NCBI GenBank assembly: GCA_032433595.1
Contig: JASWJB010000300.1
Location: 1-55,350, forward strand
Length of the DNA stretch: 55,350 nt
Direction: 5' to 3'
DNA from: Conoideocrella luteorostrata
Lineage: Eukaryota > Ascomycota > Sordariomycetes > Hypocreales > Clavicipitaceae
Position numbers and translations under genes: made by a program. The notes under the pieces are model-generated. The model was given only the letters and a program-made list of their open reading frames with translations. It did no database searches and was not told the DNA's origin. Below are positions 1-9,303 of this stretch, one piece after another (position 1 is the first letter of the stretch; each line of letters begins with the position of its first letter).

Positions 1-320
1 GTATTATTCAAGTCAGAACATCATCTATCAATATCACTGCTTGCACCCAAAAAATCTATCTATTCCGCCTATTTCCACTGTTGCCAAATTGCTCCTTCCC
101 TCACTAATGAAGGCACATAACGCAACAGAAACAGGCAATCGATTTCCCGACGACTGAGAATCTCAAGAATCGCCAGGCGCTGACGCTAATTTAAATCTCA
201 ACAGAAGCCCATTGCGCTATTTTCGTTAGAACCAATGAGTTAACCCACACAGCCGCTTATTACCCCCCCTTGCTCCTTTTCATTGAACCAATCCCTCAGT
301 TATTGTTGAAGCACATCACA

Positions 321-1608
321 ATGATACGAGTTGTCGCATTGCTCGCCCTCGCTGGATTCAGCTTCGCGGACGCATCTAGTCGGTATGCACTGGTCGAATC
401 CTACGACCACACAAATTTCTTCGATAAGTTCCACTTCTTTGAGGTTCGTCAAGTATGCACTCACGAGCATCGAAAGGTTTCCTGACGTAGATATCTGCCA
501 GAGCAACTTCACGACTGGGAATTATAACGATGTTGATCCAACATCAGGCTACATAAATTACCGCAACAAAGAGGATGCCAAAAAACTCGGACTCATTGCG
601 GTCCAGGGATCTGAGATATTTCTGGGCGTGAACCACAGGGATGTCTTCAATCCAAAGGGCAAAGGCCGCGACAGCGTCAGGATTGAGAGCAACCGTCTTT
701 ATAACCATAGTCTCTTTATTGCGGAGTTCACCCATATGCCGAACCCTGTGTGCGGAGCATGGCCAGCTTTGTAAGCGAGCAACGTCCAATCCTCAGGCAT
801 AGTGGTTCATCGTCCATGCAGCTTCTAATGACCCTCCGTTTCTTCTCTAGCTGGACGTATGCTGATCCATGGCCTGTGAAGGGCGAAATGGATATATACG
901 AAAATTGGAATCTTGCACAAGACAACCTGGTGACGCTTCACACGGGGAATTCAACACAGCTCGGAAACTGTACAATCGACCAGAAGAATATGTTGAATCC
1001 TGTGATTGCATCCAATTGCGACGTCACGCATGAGGACGCAAAGCAGGGTCTAAACCAGGCATGCAACACGCTAGAGTTGCTTGGGCAGTGGGGCTCCAAG
1101 TCCGGAGGCGTCTGTAAGTGTGACTGAACAGATCGAGAAACTACCAAATTCGGCTCAATGACATCTAACGGTCTTGAAAGACGCAATGGAGTGGACCAGC
1201 GAGCATATTCAGGTTTGGAGCTGGTCCCGCCAGCGCACACCCTCAGACATCAGACTTCGACGACCAAAGCCTCGCCTGTGGGGAACTCCGCATTTCTCTG
1301 CTGGCAGTCCATCCTGTGACATTGACGGTCATGTGGCTGATCAAAAGCTCGTGCTGAACATTGATTTCTGCGGTGCTGCCGCAGGGAGTCCACAGCTCTG
1401 GGGTCAGCAGTGTAGAAACACAACTGGATACGCGAGCTGCATCGACTTTGTTGCCGAGAATCCTGATGCCTTTAACAACGTGTTTTGGAAGATCAAAGGA
1501 ATTGATGTCTACAGAATGGAATCGAACAGTACAGAAAGTAGGCATTTATCTCACGACCTGAGGAGGCACAGCAAGCGGCGGCTTCATGCACCAAGACATC
1601 TTGATTAA
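321..1608 (+). CDS. GH16 endo-1,3(4)-beta-glucanase, 4 exons
   Basis: Secreted glycoside hydrolase family 16 enzyme, expected to cut beta-1,3/1,4-glucans outside the cell (wall remodelling or nutrition). Proposed exons 321-452, 502-770, 851-1113, 1181-1608; they sum to 1092 nt (363 aa) and keep frame. The start at 321 begins a signal peptide (MIRVVALLALAGFSFADA). The catalytic motif GEMDIYE lies near residues 145-151, giving nucleophile E146 and acid/base E151, so the active site looks intact. Other family hallmarks visible are YDHTNFFDKF, CGAWPAFW, EWTSEHIQVWSW and FCGAAAGSPQLWG. Intron 1 could instead start at 444; both donors keep frame. The C-terminus after VYRMESNSTES is uncertain because a possible donor lies near 1538. 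No neighbouring gene suggests an operon-like cluster. Confidence 0.88.
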
Positions 1609-2530
1609 CTAGCTAGCCTTCTCTATGTCTTGGATAATGCCTTGTTAGTATGCGCTCGATGTTTGCAGGCCATATAAAACATCTTACTTCTGGACGCTGT
1701 GAGGCTTATCATAATATAAGCCGATAGGTAAGGTAGAAGCTTGCTGAGGGTATGCTTCGTTTATATCGAGTGTATTCGGGCACAGGGCTCGCCTATACGC
1801 TTTAAATACAAATCTCTGCACTTTGCATTATATTTTAGGACTGTAGACACCAACCTAACCTGGGTATTATTAGAGTAATGAAGGATTATAGCTAGCATAA
1901 CACGTAAAACAAGAGGGGGGACAGTGTATAACCAAGGAGGCAAGGTTTAGACACTCCATCAATTCGCAAAAGTTCGCCAACAGAGAATGCAAACCTCGAG
2001 ACACAAAAGGTACTCTCCCCAAGCCTTGGTACTGCAAAAAAGCAATTCAGCGCGGATAAAGCCTTCTTGGGCGTGATTAGTTATCTAGCAATTACACTCC
2101 TTTGGTGCGGATCGAAAGGTTTCAACACTATCTAAATTGCCTTCTTTCGGCCTGCCTGAACCAGAATATTAGCAAGGATTTTACAGATGACAGATCTAAA
2201 GTATTTTAAATCCGTTTCCGACACAGCTTTTAATATCCTTGTTTTTATTGAATAGTAGCCACGCTGCTTTATAGACTTAAACAATGTTTGGACCAAAAAA
2301 AAGGTATCGCGTGAGGACAAAATGGTTCCTGCCAGTTTCAATGCCCCGCACGTATAGCACTCTCTTAACGCATAGCCCCTGTACTCCGTAGAGATTTTCG
2401 CTATTGCCGCAGGCTACTTTCTTGAGCTTAACCACCGTCATACAACTTAGTACACCTTATTGCTAAAACACTTCTAAATTAGCACACCTCTTAATCACCT
2501 CCAAGTTGGTACCGCCTCTAAGTTGCATGG
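1609..2530. other. Gene-free AT-rich intergenic stretch
   Basis: Downstream of the glucanase. No open frame with recognisable protein similarity was found on either strand. The stretch contains single CTCCGTA/TACGGAG-type half-palindromes (for example near 2380) and otherwise looks like decayed intergenic DNA. Confidence 0.5.
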
Positions 2531-2810
2531 AATGAAGGGAGTACTCGCTCCGTTGTTGGCAGCGTCGGTCTGTAACGGTTCCCATATAGTTTACGGTAAC
2601 CCACCGTATTCCTCCACCGTATTCTCAGGAGTTTGCTCCAGCGACTAGGAAAAGTGGGTCTCCTGGCGAAACTTCGGCTATCCAGCTTCAGTCAAGGAGG
2701 GACCCCGTCCGCTCTCCTATAGACAAGCTGTTAAGGGGCAGATTAGTACGGAGTACTGAGTACTCCGTAGTTGGGTCGGTGATGACTAGCGAACACCGGC
2801 TGTTGTATGT
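2531..2810 (+). repeat. Chimeric repeat: unknown head joined to 3' part of a 5S unit (copy A)
   Basis: Bases 2531-2697 match 26606-26790 (TGTAACGGTT, CACCGTATTC, CTCAGGAGTTTGCTCCAG and other blocks). At about 2698 the sequence switches into 5S rRNA-like sequence (CCCGTCCGCTCTCC through GGCTGTTGTATGT, to 2810), followed by a T-rich tract. The 5' third of 5S is missing. The 5S part carries a 19-nt palindromic insertion at 2749-2767, between TA dinucleotides. The downstream spacer (TTTTTAACCCATTGATTCG) is the one found after complete 5S copies. Confidence 0.7.
2747..2769. repeat. 19-nt palindrome inserted at TA inside 5S copy A
   Basis: The other 5S copies read GATTAGTAGTTGGG here. This copy reads GATTAG-TA, then CGGAGTACTGAGTACTCCG, then TA-GTTGGG. 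The extra 21 bases are therefore a palindrome plus a duplicated TA. It is one of several CGGAG/CTCCG palindromes in the window. Confidence 0.75.
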
Positions 2811-2850
2811 TTTCTTTTTGCGTTTTTAACCCATTGATTCGCGACTCTAT

Positions 2851-3177
2851 CTCTTTGGCGACCGTAAGGCCACATTTTGGCACCGGAAAGGGGGTCGCAG
2901 CCAATTAGAAGCGGAGCACTGGAAGTTACTTATCCTGCCTGCTATTTCATACTATGATAGAAGTCCTAGCAAATTTTCGAATTACAAAGAGACACATCGC
3001 ACGTCTCACAGTCCAGAGCACTACTGAAGGTCACTCTAAGTCGTCCATGTTGACAGGGTTGCTTGTGGAGACTGGTACGAGAAGTGTGGCCGTACGGTCG
3101 CGTCTACAAGATCGGCGGTCTAATCCTGCTATCCAATATGCATAGCCCACAACCCACAGCCTACATTTGCCAAAGAC
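2851..3177. mobile_element. Candidate small non-autonomous insertion in the 5S spacer
   Basis: Spacers between neighbouring 5S copies elsewhere are about 60-70 nt and run from a GCGACT-TAT motif straight into ATAATCTGATTTTACT. Here about 327 nt separate these two parts. The insert holds a 17-nt inverted repeat with one mismatch (GCGACCGTAAGGCCACA at 2858-2874; complement at 3085-3101). Its outer ends also show weaker inverted similarity (TCTTTGGC at the left, GCCAAAGA at the right). It has no coding capacity. The exact ends and the target duplication are ambiguous. Confidence 0.45.
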
Positions 3178-3205
3178 ATAATCTGATTTTACTTCACAAT
3201 CAATC

Positions 3206-3324
3206 ACATACGACCATACCTACTAGAAAATTCGGGATCCCGTCCGCTCTCCCATAGACAAGCTAGTAAGGGGCAGATTAGTAGTTGGGTCGGTGACGAC
3301 CAGCGAACACCGGCTGTTGTATGT
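3206..3324 (+). rRNA. 5S rRNA gene or 5S-derived pseudogene (copy B)
   Basis: 119 nt, the normal 5S length, starting ACATACGACCATACC and ending GGCTGTTGTATGT before a T-rich tract. Helix I pairs over nine bases. Helix II (CCTACTAG with CTAGTAAGG) pairs although its sequence is TA-shifted. The C-box region TTAGTAGTTGGGTCGGTGAC is present. The GGGGCAG / ACACCGGC arm pairs less well than I expect for 5S, so this may be a derivative rather than a working gene. It forms a head-to-tail pair with the next copy (period 187 nt). Confidence 0.62.
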
Positions 3325-3392
3325 ATTTTTTTTCAATATTTTTAACCTATTAATTTGCGACTATATAATCTGATTTTACTACTCAATCTATC

Positions 3393-3511
3393 ACATACGA
3401 CCATACCTGCTAGAAAATTCGGGATCCCGTCCGCTCTCCCATAGACAAGCTAGTAAGGGGCAGATTAGTAGTTGGGTCGGTGACGACCAGCGAATACCGG
3501 CTGTTGTATGT
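3393..3511 (+). rRNA. 5S rRNA gene or 5S-derived pseudogene (copy C)
   Basis: 119 nt, with the same features as the copy 187 nt upstream: helix I intact, CTGCTAG in helix II (one G-T wobble), control region TTAGTAGTTGGGTCGGTGAC, and CGAATACCGGC instead of CGAACACCGGC. A ten-base T run follows directly, as expected for a Pol III terminator. The upstream spacer AATCTGATTTTACT is shared with other copies. Confidence 0.62.
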
Positions 3512-3858
3512 TTTTTTTTTGGGACATTTTTGACCATTTCCACCTAATTATTCTAAAGCTGAGTGTAGTTTGTGTAAGTGTGGATATTGTGACCCGCATT
3601 CTTGGTGGTCTTGGTGGGCAATACAGGGGATTTAATGTGGATATACACCGAGGGACCCCTGGCTTTAAGTTCCGGAAGAGCATTTAGGCTAACGTCGGCC
3701 ACCGCTCACCCGGCCACAATACTCCGCTACAACGCGTGCATTCTAAGCCCGATTCCTCGCGCGATTTAATCGTTAATAATAATTATGATATTTAATACCT
3801 AGTTAGAAAATGCCTAGGACGAGGATACTATTGCTACAACGCTGATTATGCACGCTCA

Positions 3859-3908
3859 CAATAAATATACAATAAATACGCAATAAATATACAAATATAC
3901 AAATATAT
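3859..3908. repeat. Short AT-rich tandem repeat
   Basis: About three imperfect copies of CAATAAATATA followed by ATACAAAT repeats, just beyond the stop codon of the minus-strand zinc-finger gene. It may contribute AT-rich 3' end signals; that role is inferred. Confidence 0.6.
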
Positions 3909-3934
3909 TCTAAAACTGTCAAGATAGCCAAAAA

Positions 3935-6442
3935 TTATTGTCCTGTAGGATCCCAACTCCTCGGCACAAAGAAGCTGTCAAGTCCAAATTGCGGAGCCTG
4001 GGAGCCTGGTGCAGGCGCATAAAGGGAGAAGTCAAAGCCATAGGGGAACGAAGATGTCTGGAAGGGTTGCCCCATGTTGGAGAAAGGTGGCGGTTGCAGT
4101 TGCCATGCTTGGCTTGCAGAGCTGTCGAGGTAATTTTGTGCATTAGGTTGAGGATACATGGTGTTAGTAAGGTTGAGATTATCTTGGATCCCGTAGGTTG
4201 CAGCAGATGCACTTAGCTGTTGATGATGTTGTTGCTGCTGTTGTGAATTTTGGGGCTCTTGATGGGACTCTTGTTGCTGCTCTTGTTGCCGCGGTTCTTC
4301 TCCATGCTGCTCGCCTTCTCCTTGTTGCTCTTGTTCTAGCTGCTGCTGCTGCTGCTTTTCCATCGCACGTGGCTGCTGTTGTTGAGAACTCTCAGCAGGG
4401 TTGCCCGTAACACTGTTGCCGAGCGCCGAGTCGGACCTCGAGGGCGAGTTGGAGCTAACACCGGCTGGAGTGCTATTTGCATTACTCGGCCTTCCAGATT
4501 CAGGCCCCTGTCTGCCTGGCGGGCTCGAGATAATTTGCTGCTGATGATAAGGAGACCGAGACGTTGAAAAAGGTCCCGAAGTCCGGTTCTCAATCAGCCG
4601 TGCGACCACCTCGGGATATATCGAGTTGAAAAAAGCTTGCACTTCCTCCCGTCTTGGTCTCAGAGCATCTGGAAGCTGGTCACTGATGATTTCGTCACCT
4701 ATGATCGGTCCGTGTGCCAGAGTATAATTCCGAAAGTCGATGAGATCTGTTGACAATGGCCTCTCAATATATGGGCTGCTTGGTAGCGGCTCCCCGTGGA
4801 AGATTATTTTGTAAACCTCGTTCCACTTCCCTATTTCGGATTTCAGCAATGTTCGCTTGCTCAGCTCTATTTTCTGTTTAGATGTGACGCCCTCCCACTT
4901 GGTAGGCGGTTTCTTGATACAGGAACCATCAATAATGTGCTCGTCACGGAGTGCTTCCTCGTCGAATGTGATTGAGCATTTCGGGCAGTAGATGGGGATG
5001 CAGTGTACCCGCAGCAAATGGAACTTGACTCTCGACACGCTCTTCAGCGTATAGCTGTAGCACTTGGCGTACTTTGCGCTGTCGTGCTTCGCAAAGGGGC
5101 ACGCCAACAGTAGGCACGGACCTTGGGTGCCATCTGAGGATGTGTTCGGAGGAGTGTCTTGTGGGTCCTGTCCATCATCGTCATTGCCGCCGCCCTTGTT
5201 GGCACCGTTTCCGTCATTCGACGATTGCCGCTTCTGCTTTTTGTTGAGCGGACCTCCGAAGTTGCTGTTGGAGGGTGACGAATTTGCGGGACGTTTTCCG
5301 TTTGACGCCTCCGTAGAGCCGCCTGGTGTTTCTTTATCGACGGGCTGACAAGATGCTTCGCCATTGTCCTGTTGCCGAGCTCTGTTGTGGTAGGAGGCAG
5401 CTAGCCTCTCAACATATTCCTTCTTCAGTGCGGAAAATATGGCTCCATCAGGGTCCCAGCCGGGGTTGCCGTACTCGTAATACTCGGACCAAGGTGAGGA
5501 CTCGCTGTCCGTGTCCATTGTGTCCTCGTCCGACTCTGACGTGCCTCGGCTGATCTTGTGTGATCTCTCGAACTCCAGCACTGGAGGGGTTTTGCCATTT
5601 GATATGGTTAGGGCCGTGCTAGGTATGTCGTCTACCCAATTTTTCACATATTCCGGGGTATTGGTTTTCTGGGAACGCGGCTCGCTTGGGCCGGGCTGTG
5701 GACTGGAGACAGCAGGATGCGGTGAAGTCTTCTGCGCTGTTGAGCTTGCTTGGCCGGTCGAGGGTTTCTGCAAAGTACCTCCCAACTCGACTTCGCTCAC
5801 ATCAGATGCAGCGTCCGAGCCACATGGTGCGTTGCAGAAGAGAGAGTCTGGAGTACGGGACACGCGATGTTGGGTAATGATTGACGTGTCGGGCGGATTG
5901 CCCTTGTTGCGTGAACCTCGTTTCTTCAAAGGTTTGGATCTAGTAACAGGACAAGCCGTCTTGCTAGAGGTGTGTCTGCGTAAGGATGTAGGACTGCAGA
6001 ATATTCTCTGGCATGAAGGGCACATGGGTGTCGGAGGTGACTCGTGACGACCTCTCTTGGGCTTCGGGCATCCGCTCTTGTAATTTTGGCTTGCGGCGGG
6101 TCTTCGCCTACCTGATCCCACAGACAGATTTAACACTTGAACGCTGTCAGCTGTCATTGCCGGGCTCGTGTCGTCAGGCACAGAGCTCCACGGTATCGGC
6201 CATGACCCATAGAGGTCGTCAAGTTCCACTGGGCCTACAAAGGTACGCCGAGGTACAAGAAGGGCGGGAGGAGAGCCGGGAGGTGAGCAAAGCATAGAAT
6301 CTCCAAAAATTAATTCGGGGGAGTCAGGCACGGGAGGTGAAAATTTCACGCCGCCAGTGGCCCCTCCAGGAGAACCAGGCGTCGCCAGCATGGATCGTCC
6401 CATAGCGCCTGCTGGGAGATGAAAGCCAGGCACTTCAGACAT
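3935..6442 (-). CDS. Large C2H2-type zinc-finger protein with glutamine-rich C-terminus
   Basis: Single-exon 835-aa protein, probably nuclear and possibly a transcriptional or nucleic-acid-binding regulator; no specific target is known to me. A first zinc-knuckle-like motif lies at about residues 141-164 (CPSCQRIF, then RRH and a final Cys). A second, double C2H2-like block lies at about 447-508 (CPFAKHD, VKFHLLRVH, CPKCSITF, H and a final Cys), an arrangement common in fungal C2H2 proteins of unknown function. Basic stretches PKPKRGRH and KPLKKRGSRNK look like nuclear localisation signals. The N-terminus is Ser/Pro-rich with SPPxSP sites. Residues about 650-745 are Q/E-rich (QQQQQLEQEQQ, QQQQQHHQQ). 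The start at 6442 is the first ATG of the open frame. Antisense open frames here are shadows. Confidence 0.85.
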   Translation of the reverse strand: MSEVPGFHLPAGAMGRSMLATPGSPGGATGGVKFSPPVPDSPELIFGDSMLCSPPGSPPALLVPRRTFVGPVELDDLYGSWPIPWSSVPDDTSPAMTADSVQVLNLSVGSGRRRPAASQNYKSGCPKPKRGRHESPPTPMCPSCQRIFCSPTSLRRHTSSKTACPVTRSKPLKKRGSRNKGNPPDTSIITQHRVSRTPDSLFCNAPCGSDAASDVSEVELGGTLQKPSTGQASSTAQKTSPHPAVSSPQPGPSEPRSQKTNTPEYVKNWVDDIPSTALTISNGKTPPVLEFERSHKISRGTSESDEDTMDTDSESSPWSEYYEYGNPGWDPDGAIFSALKKEYVERLAASYHNRARQQDNGEASCQPVDKETPGGSTEASNGKRPANSSPSNSNFGGPLNKKQKRQSSNDGNGANKGGGNDDDGQDPQDTPPNTSSDGTQGPCLLLACPFAKHDSAKYAKCYSYTLKSVSRVKFHLLRVHCIPIYCPKCSITFDEEALRDEHIIDGSCIKKPPTKWEGVTSKQKIELSKRTLLKSEIGKWNEVYKIIFHGEPLPSSPYIERPLSTDLIDFRNYTLAHGPIIGDEIISDQLPDALRPRREEVQAFFNSIYPEVVARLIENRTSGPFSTSRSPYHQQQIISSPPGRQGPESGRPSNANSTPAGVSSNSPSRSDSALGNSVTGNPAESSQQQQPRAMEKQQQQQLEQEQQGEGEQHGEEPRQQEQQQESHQEPQNSQQQQQHHQQLSASAATYGIQDNLNLTNTMYPQPNAQNYLDSSASQAWQLQPPPFSNMGQPFQTSSFPYGFDFSLYAPAPGSQAPQFGLDSFFVPRSWDPTGQ

Positions 6443-7621
6443 TGTCTCGAATCACGCACTGCTAAGATGATGGAAAATTAGTCGCACAGGAAGTTATTGT
6501 CCGGAAAGAATGAAATGCGGTGAAAGAAATAGGGATTTTTCCAAAAGTGGTGGAGTATATAAAGAAAAAAGAGAAAGAAATGGTGATGGGAAGGTCAAGG
6601 TGGGGAGATAAAAAGCAGGAGAGCCAGCGGCAATCCTTAGGTAAGAATCGAAGAGCCAAGAAGGGAAAAAAATAGAGGACTGGCCGGGGGGAAACGCATT
6701 TCTTTACCCAGTCAAACAACCTGTCAAAAGAGATGGTGTGGCATTCGTCTCTTCTCAAGCAATAACGTCACATACGCCACCTTCTTTCAGTCCATAAAAA
6801 AGAGAGGCGGGCCAGGGGCGGCGCGGCACCCTAGCGCATATTGCCAGACTAGAGGAGAATGGCGCACTGTTAAAACCAATCATGGCCAGAGAATTGGGAT
6901 AGTGGCTTCTGGACCAGGTCGGATCTGGGACTCTGCAGAATGTGGCTTGCTTGAGCACGGCGGTGCTGAGGAGCTTGGAGTTGGGTCACCTTTGGTGCTT
7001 GGAGCTGGGTCCCTTTTGGTGCTTGGCTGAGAGTTGATGAACGAGCCCATCTCGGCCACAGCATCTACTGTGCTGCAGGGTGTAGAGCTGGCTTATTCGC
7101 TGTGTTTTATTCGCTGTGTTTTATTCATTGTAGTTTTATTCATTGTGGTGAGCGGCACAGGGGAGCTTGCGTCTCTGGTGGATCAAGGGTTGAGATGGCA
7201 CGGAATTGGCCATCTCCGGTCGGGTTGAAGCCCACCATCACTTGGTAACCAAGAGCACAGTGTTGATGATGCACACGTCCGGGCTGGATACCTACTCTTG
7301 GTATGTTGGCTGCGCCGGCTGTGTCGAGGGTAAACCCCCGCAACCTCAGTGCCAAACTCCAACTCCAGCACCGTCGTGTCCAACAGCGACTTTGCGCAAG
7401 AGACAACTCCATGAATAATTGAAATCGAAAAAGAGTGCTACATGTTAAATTCTTCTCTTGCGGCATTTGCAGCGTAAACCTCCCGTCTTGTATTTAGGTA
7501 GGGTGTTTCCCAGTAGCGACAGAGTCTGGCAGGCTTGGTGGATTTTCACTCGAATGCAGTGTAAATCATTCCGCCCGCCGCCCAATATTCTTTCATTTTA
7601 TTTTATTTTATTTTTTCCACA
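6443..7621. other. Divergent intergenic region between zinc-finger and membrane-protein genes
   Basis: Probably holds the promoters of both flanking genes. It contains a two-copy ~25-nt repeat (GGGTCACCTTTGGTGCTTGG and a variant, about 6973-7027), a four-copy 14-15 nt repeat of TTATTCGCTGTGTT type (7092-7148), and a TTTTA-repeat pyrimidine tract (7596-7617) directly upstream of the ATG at 7622. No supported gene was found inside. Confidence 0.5.
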
Positions 7622-8461
7622 ATGCCTATCAACAAGCCAGATGCTGTGTGGCCGGAAATTGACGAACAAGACTCATTCAAGTTGACGCCGTACCCAAATG
7701 CGACGCCGTCAGCAGCTGCGCATGTTGTCAAACCCAATACAAGACATGCGGACGAGATGGAAACGAACACTTCGTTCGGCACGACTGTTACCTCCGTGAT
7801 GAATATAAGAATTTCTCGCGTGGTGCATGGCAGTCACATCGGCTACGAAATTCCCATCGATATAGCCAACCAAGGTCGGGATCTAGCCACCAAACTGAAC
7901 CAACTCATCTCCCACGAGTTGAAAATCATTCGGCTCATTGAGGCCTGCAAGGACGGGTTTCTCATGAGACGCAACTCGGTTCACATTGCCGTGGCGTCTG
8001 CAGTAACCCCCCCCTCCCTCCTCCCAAAAAAGATAAGTTCCTACGTCCACTAACACTCCCTTTATTAGCTGTTGCATCTTGAGGACCCCGAAAGTCAGCC
8101 TGTTAACCCAGCCGTTTACATCCATCGCAGCACATACTCCGAGTTCTTGACCTGCTCCCTCTACGTTATGTCTCACCTCCTGCCCGCCACAAGCTTCATA
8201 AGCGACCATCTCCCCGGTATTGTGGCCGCAGAAACTCACTGGCCGACCCGATCGCAAACCCTGTTTCTGCGCAAGGCATGCAGCAAAAGGGCAGCTCTAG
8301 CCTGGTTCTGCGCGGCCCTTGCTCTGTCTGTTGTAGTTGGTGTGAGTGCGGGCATATTTAGTTCCGATTTGAAGCTGGGCTTGGGGACGGGGACGGGACT
8401 TCTAGGTGTGCTGGGTGGTGTTCAGTGTGCGTTGGCTTGGCAGGTCAGCTCTGTTGATTAG
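7622..8461 (+). CDS. Fungal hypothetical membrane protein, 2 exons
   Basis: Function not recognised. Exons 7622-8002 and 8069-8461, separated by a 66-nt intron (GTAACC donor, CTAAC branch, TTATTAG acceptor), give 257 aa in frame. The middle (ISHELKIIRLIEACKDG, then RRNSVHIAVASA) is helical and runs across the splice junction. The C-terminus has a hydrophobic helix LAWFCAALALSVVVGVSAG and a second Gly/Leu-rich segment LGLGTGTGLLGVLGG, so two membrane spans are likely with a soluble N-terminal domain. The ATG follows a long pyrimidine/TTTTA tract. Reading through the intron meets a stop shortly after, which supports splicing. Confidence 0.7.
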
Positions 8462-8781
8462 GAAGGGTAGACTTATGCTTCACGATCTTCTGTAGCACCC
8501 GAAGTCTATGGCATTTATGGCTATACTGTCGTTCCTTGCCATGTACGTATCTACTGAGAAGACTTGTCGTTATAGAGACTAGACTTAGCACGGTTCACAT
8601 GCCCGCCTCAAATAATAGTGTGAAAGAATGATGGGGGAAAAGTCTCTAGTAGGCATATAAAATGTTTCTCTGCTTATCGCTGCTTGTTGGGCGGTTTGCA
8701 TGCACGTTTCTTACATGTCGGCTCACCAATAGGGATAAGACAATGCCACTCATCAGACATCCATAGCTGCTCACTTGTGGC

Positions 8782-9212
8782 ATGGGACCTTTGGAAGAAC
8801 AAGTCATGGTAAGAGCACGTAACCCTGCATTACAGACCTTTATCTATTTGTCTGCTGCGCACTGCAAATCAACCTTCCGCAGGGTGCCGGGGAATTCGAC
8901 CATTTCATTTGCTTTGGGGCACTCCACTTTCTCGACAGAGTGACGTTCAATGCTGTTCTATCCAGGATATTCATGCTCGCCCGCAAGTCCATCAGCTTCA
9001 ACATTGACGACCTCGATGATTTCTATCTTGACATGGTGAGGAAGAAGCGCGTGGAGTTCTTCCTCAACACAAATCATATGCAGACGCTTAAGGATGTTGC
9101 CCTCCCAATGGGCTGGCGGGTTGCATATCAGAGCGAGCGGCAGTGGCTGTACCGCTCGCCATCGACACTTAGCGATGTCTTTGGAATTTTAGTCCGCTTT
9201 GAGAGGATATAG
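8782..9212 (+). pseudogene. 3' fragment of a methyltransferase-like gene
   Basis: The segment from 8883 reads GAGEFDHFICFGALHFLDR and continues to LVRFERI, the C-terminal half of a class I SAM-dependent methyltransferase fold as I recall it from fungal proteins. An intron fits at 8809-8882 (GTAAGA to CGCAG) and joins in frame to MGPLEEQVM, but a TAG lies just upstream. The SAM-binding motif I half is not visible. This therefore looks like a 5'-truncated gene, or a gene whose first exons I cannot find. The family assignment is tentative. Confidence 0.42.
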
Positions 9213-9303
9213 GAGCACTTTAATGACAACATTATGTCTCACTGCACTTGATTTAGGCACATTCAACGCATTTGACCCCTTCATTTGCCCAAGGTGTTTG
9301 TAA

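Noticed and set aside
4198..6297. Several plus-strand open frames of 60-180 codons
   Set aside because: All lie antisense to the intact 835-aa zinc-finger protein, with composition expected from its complement.
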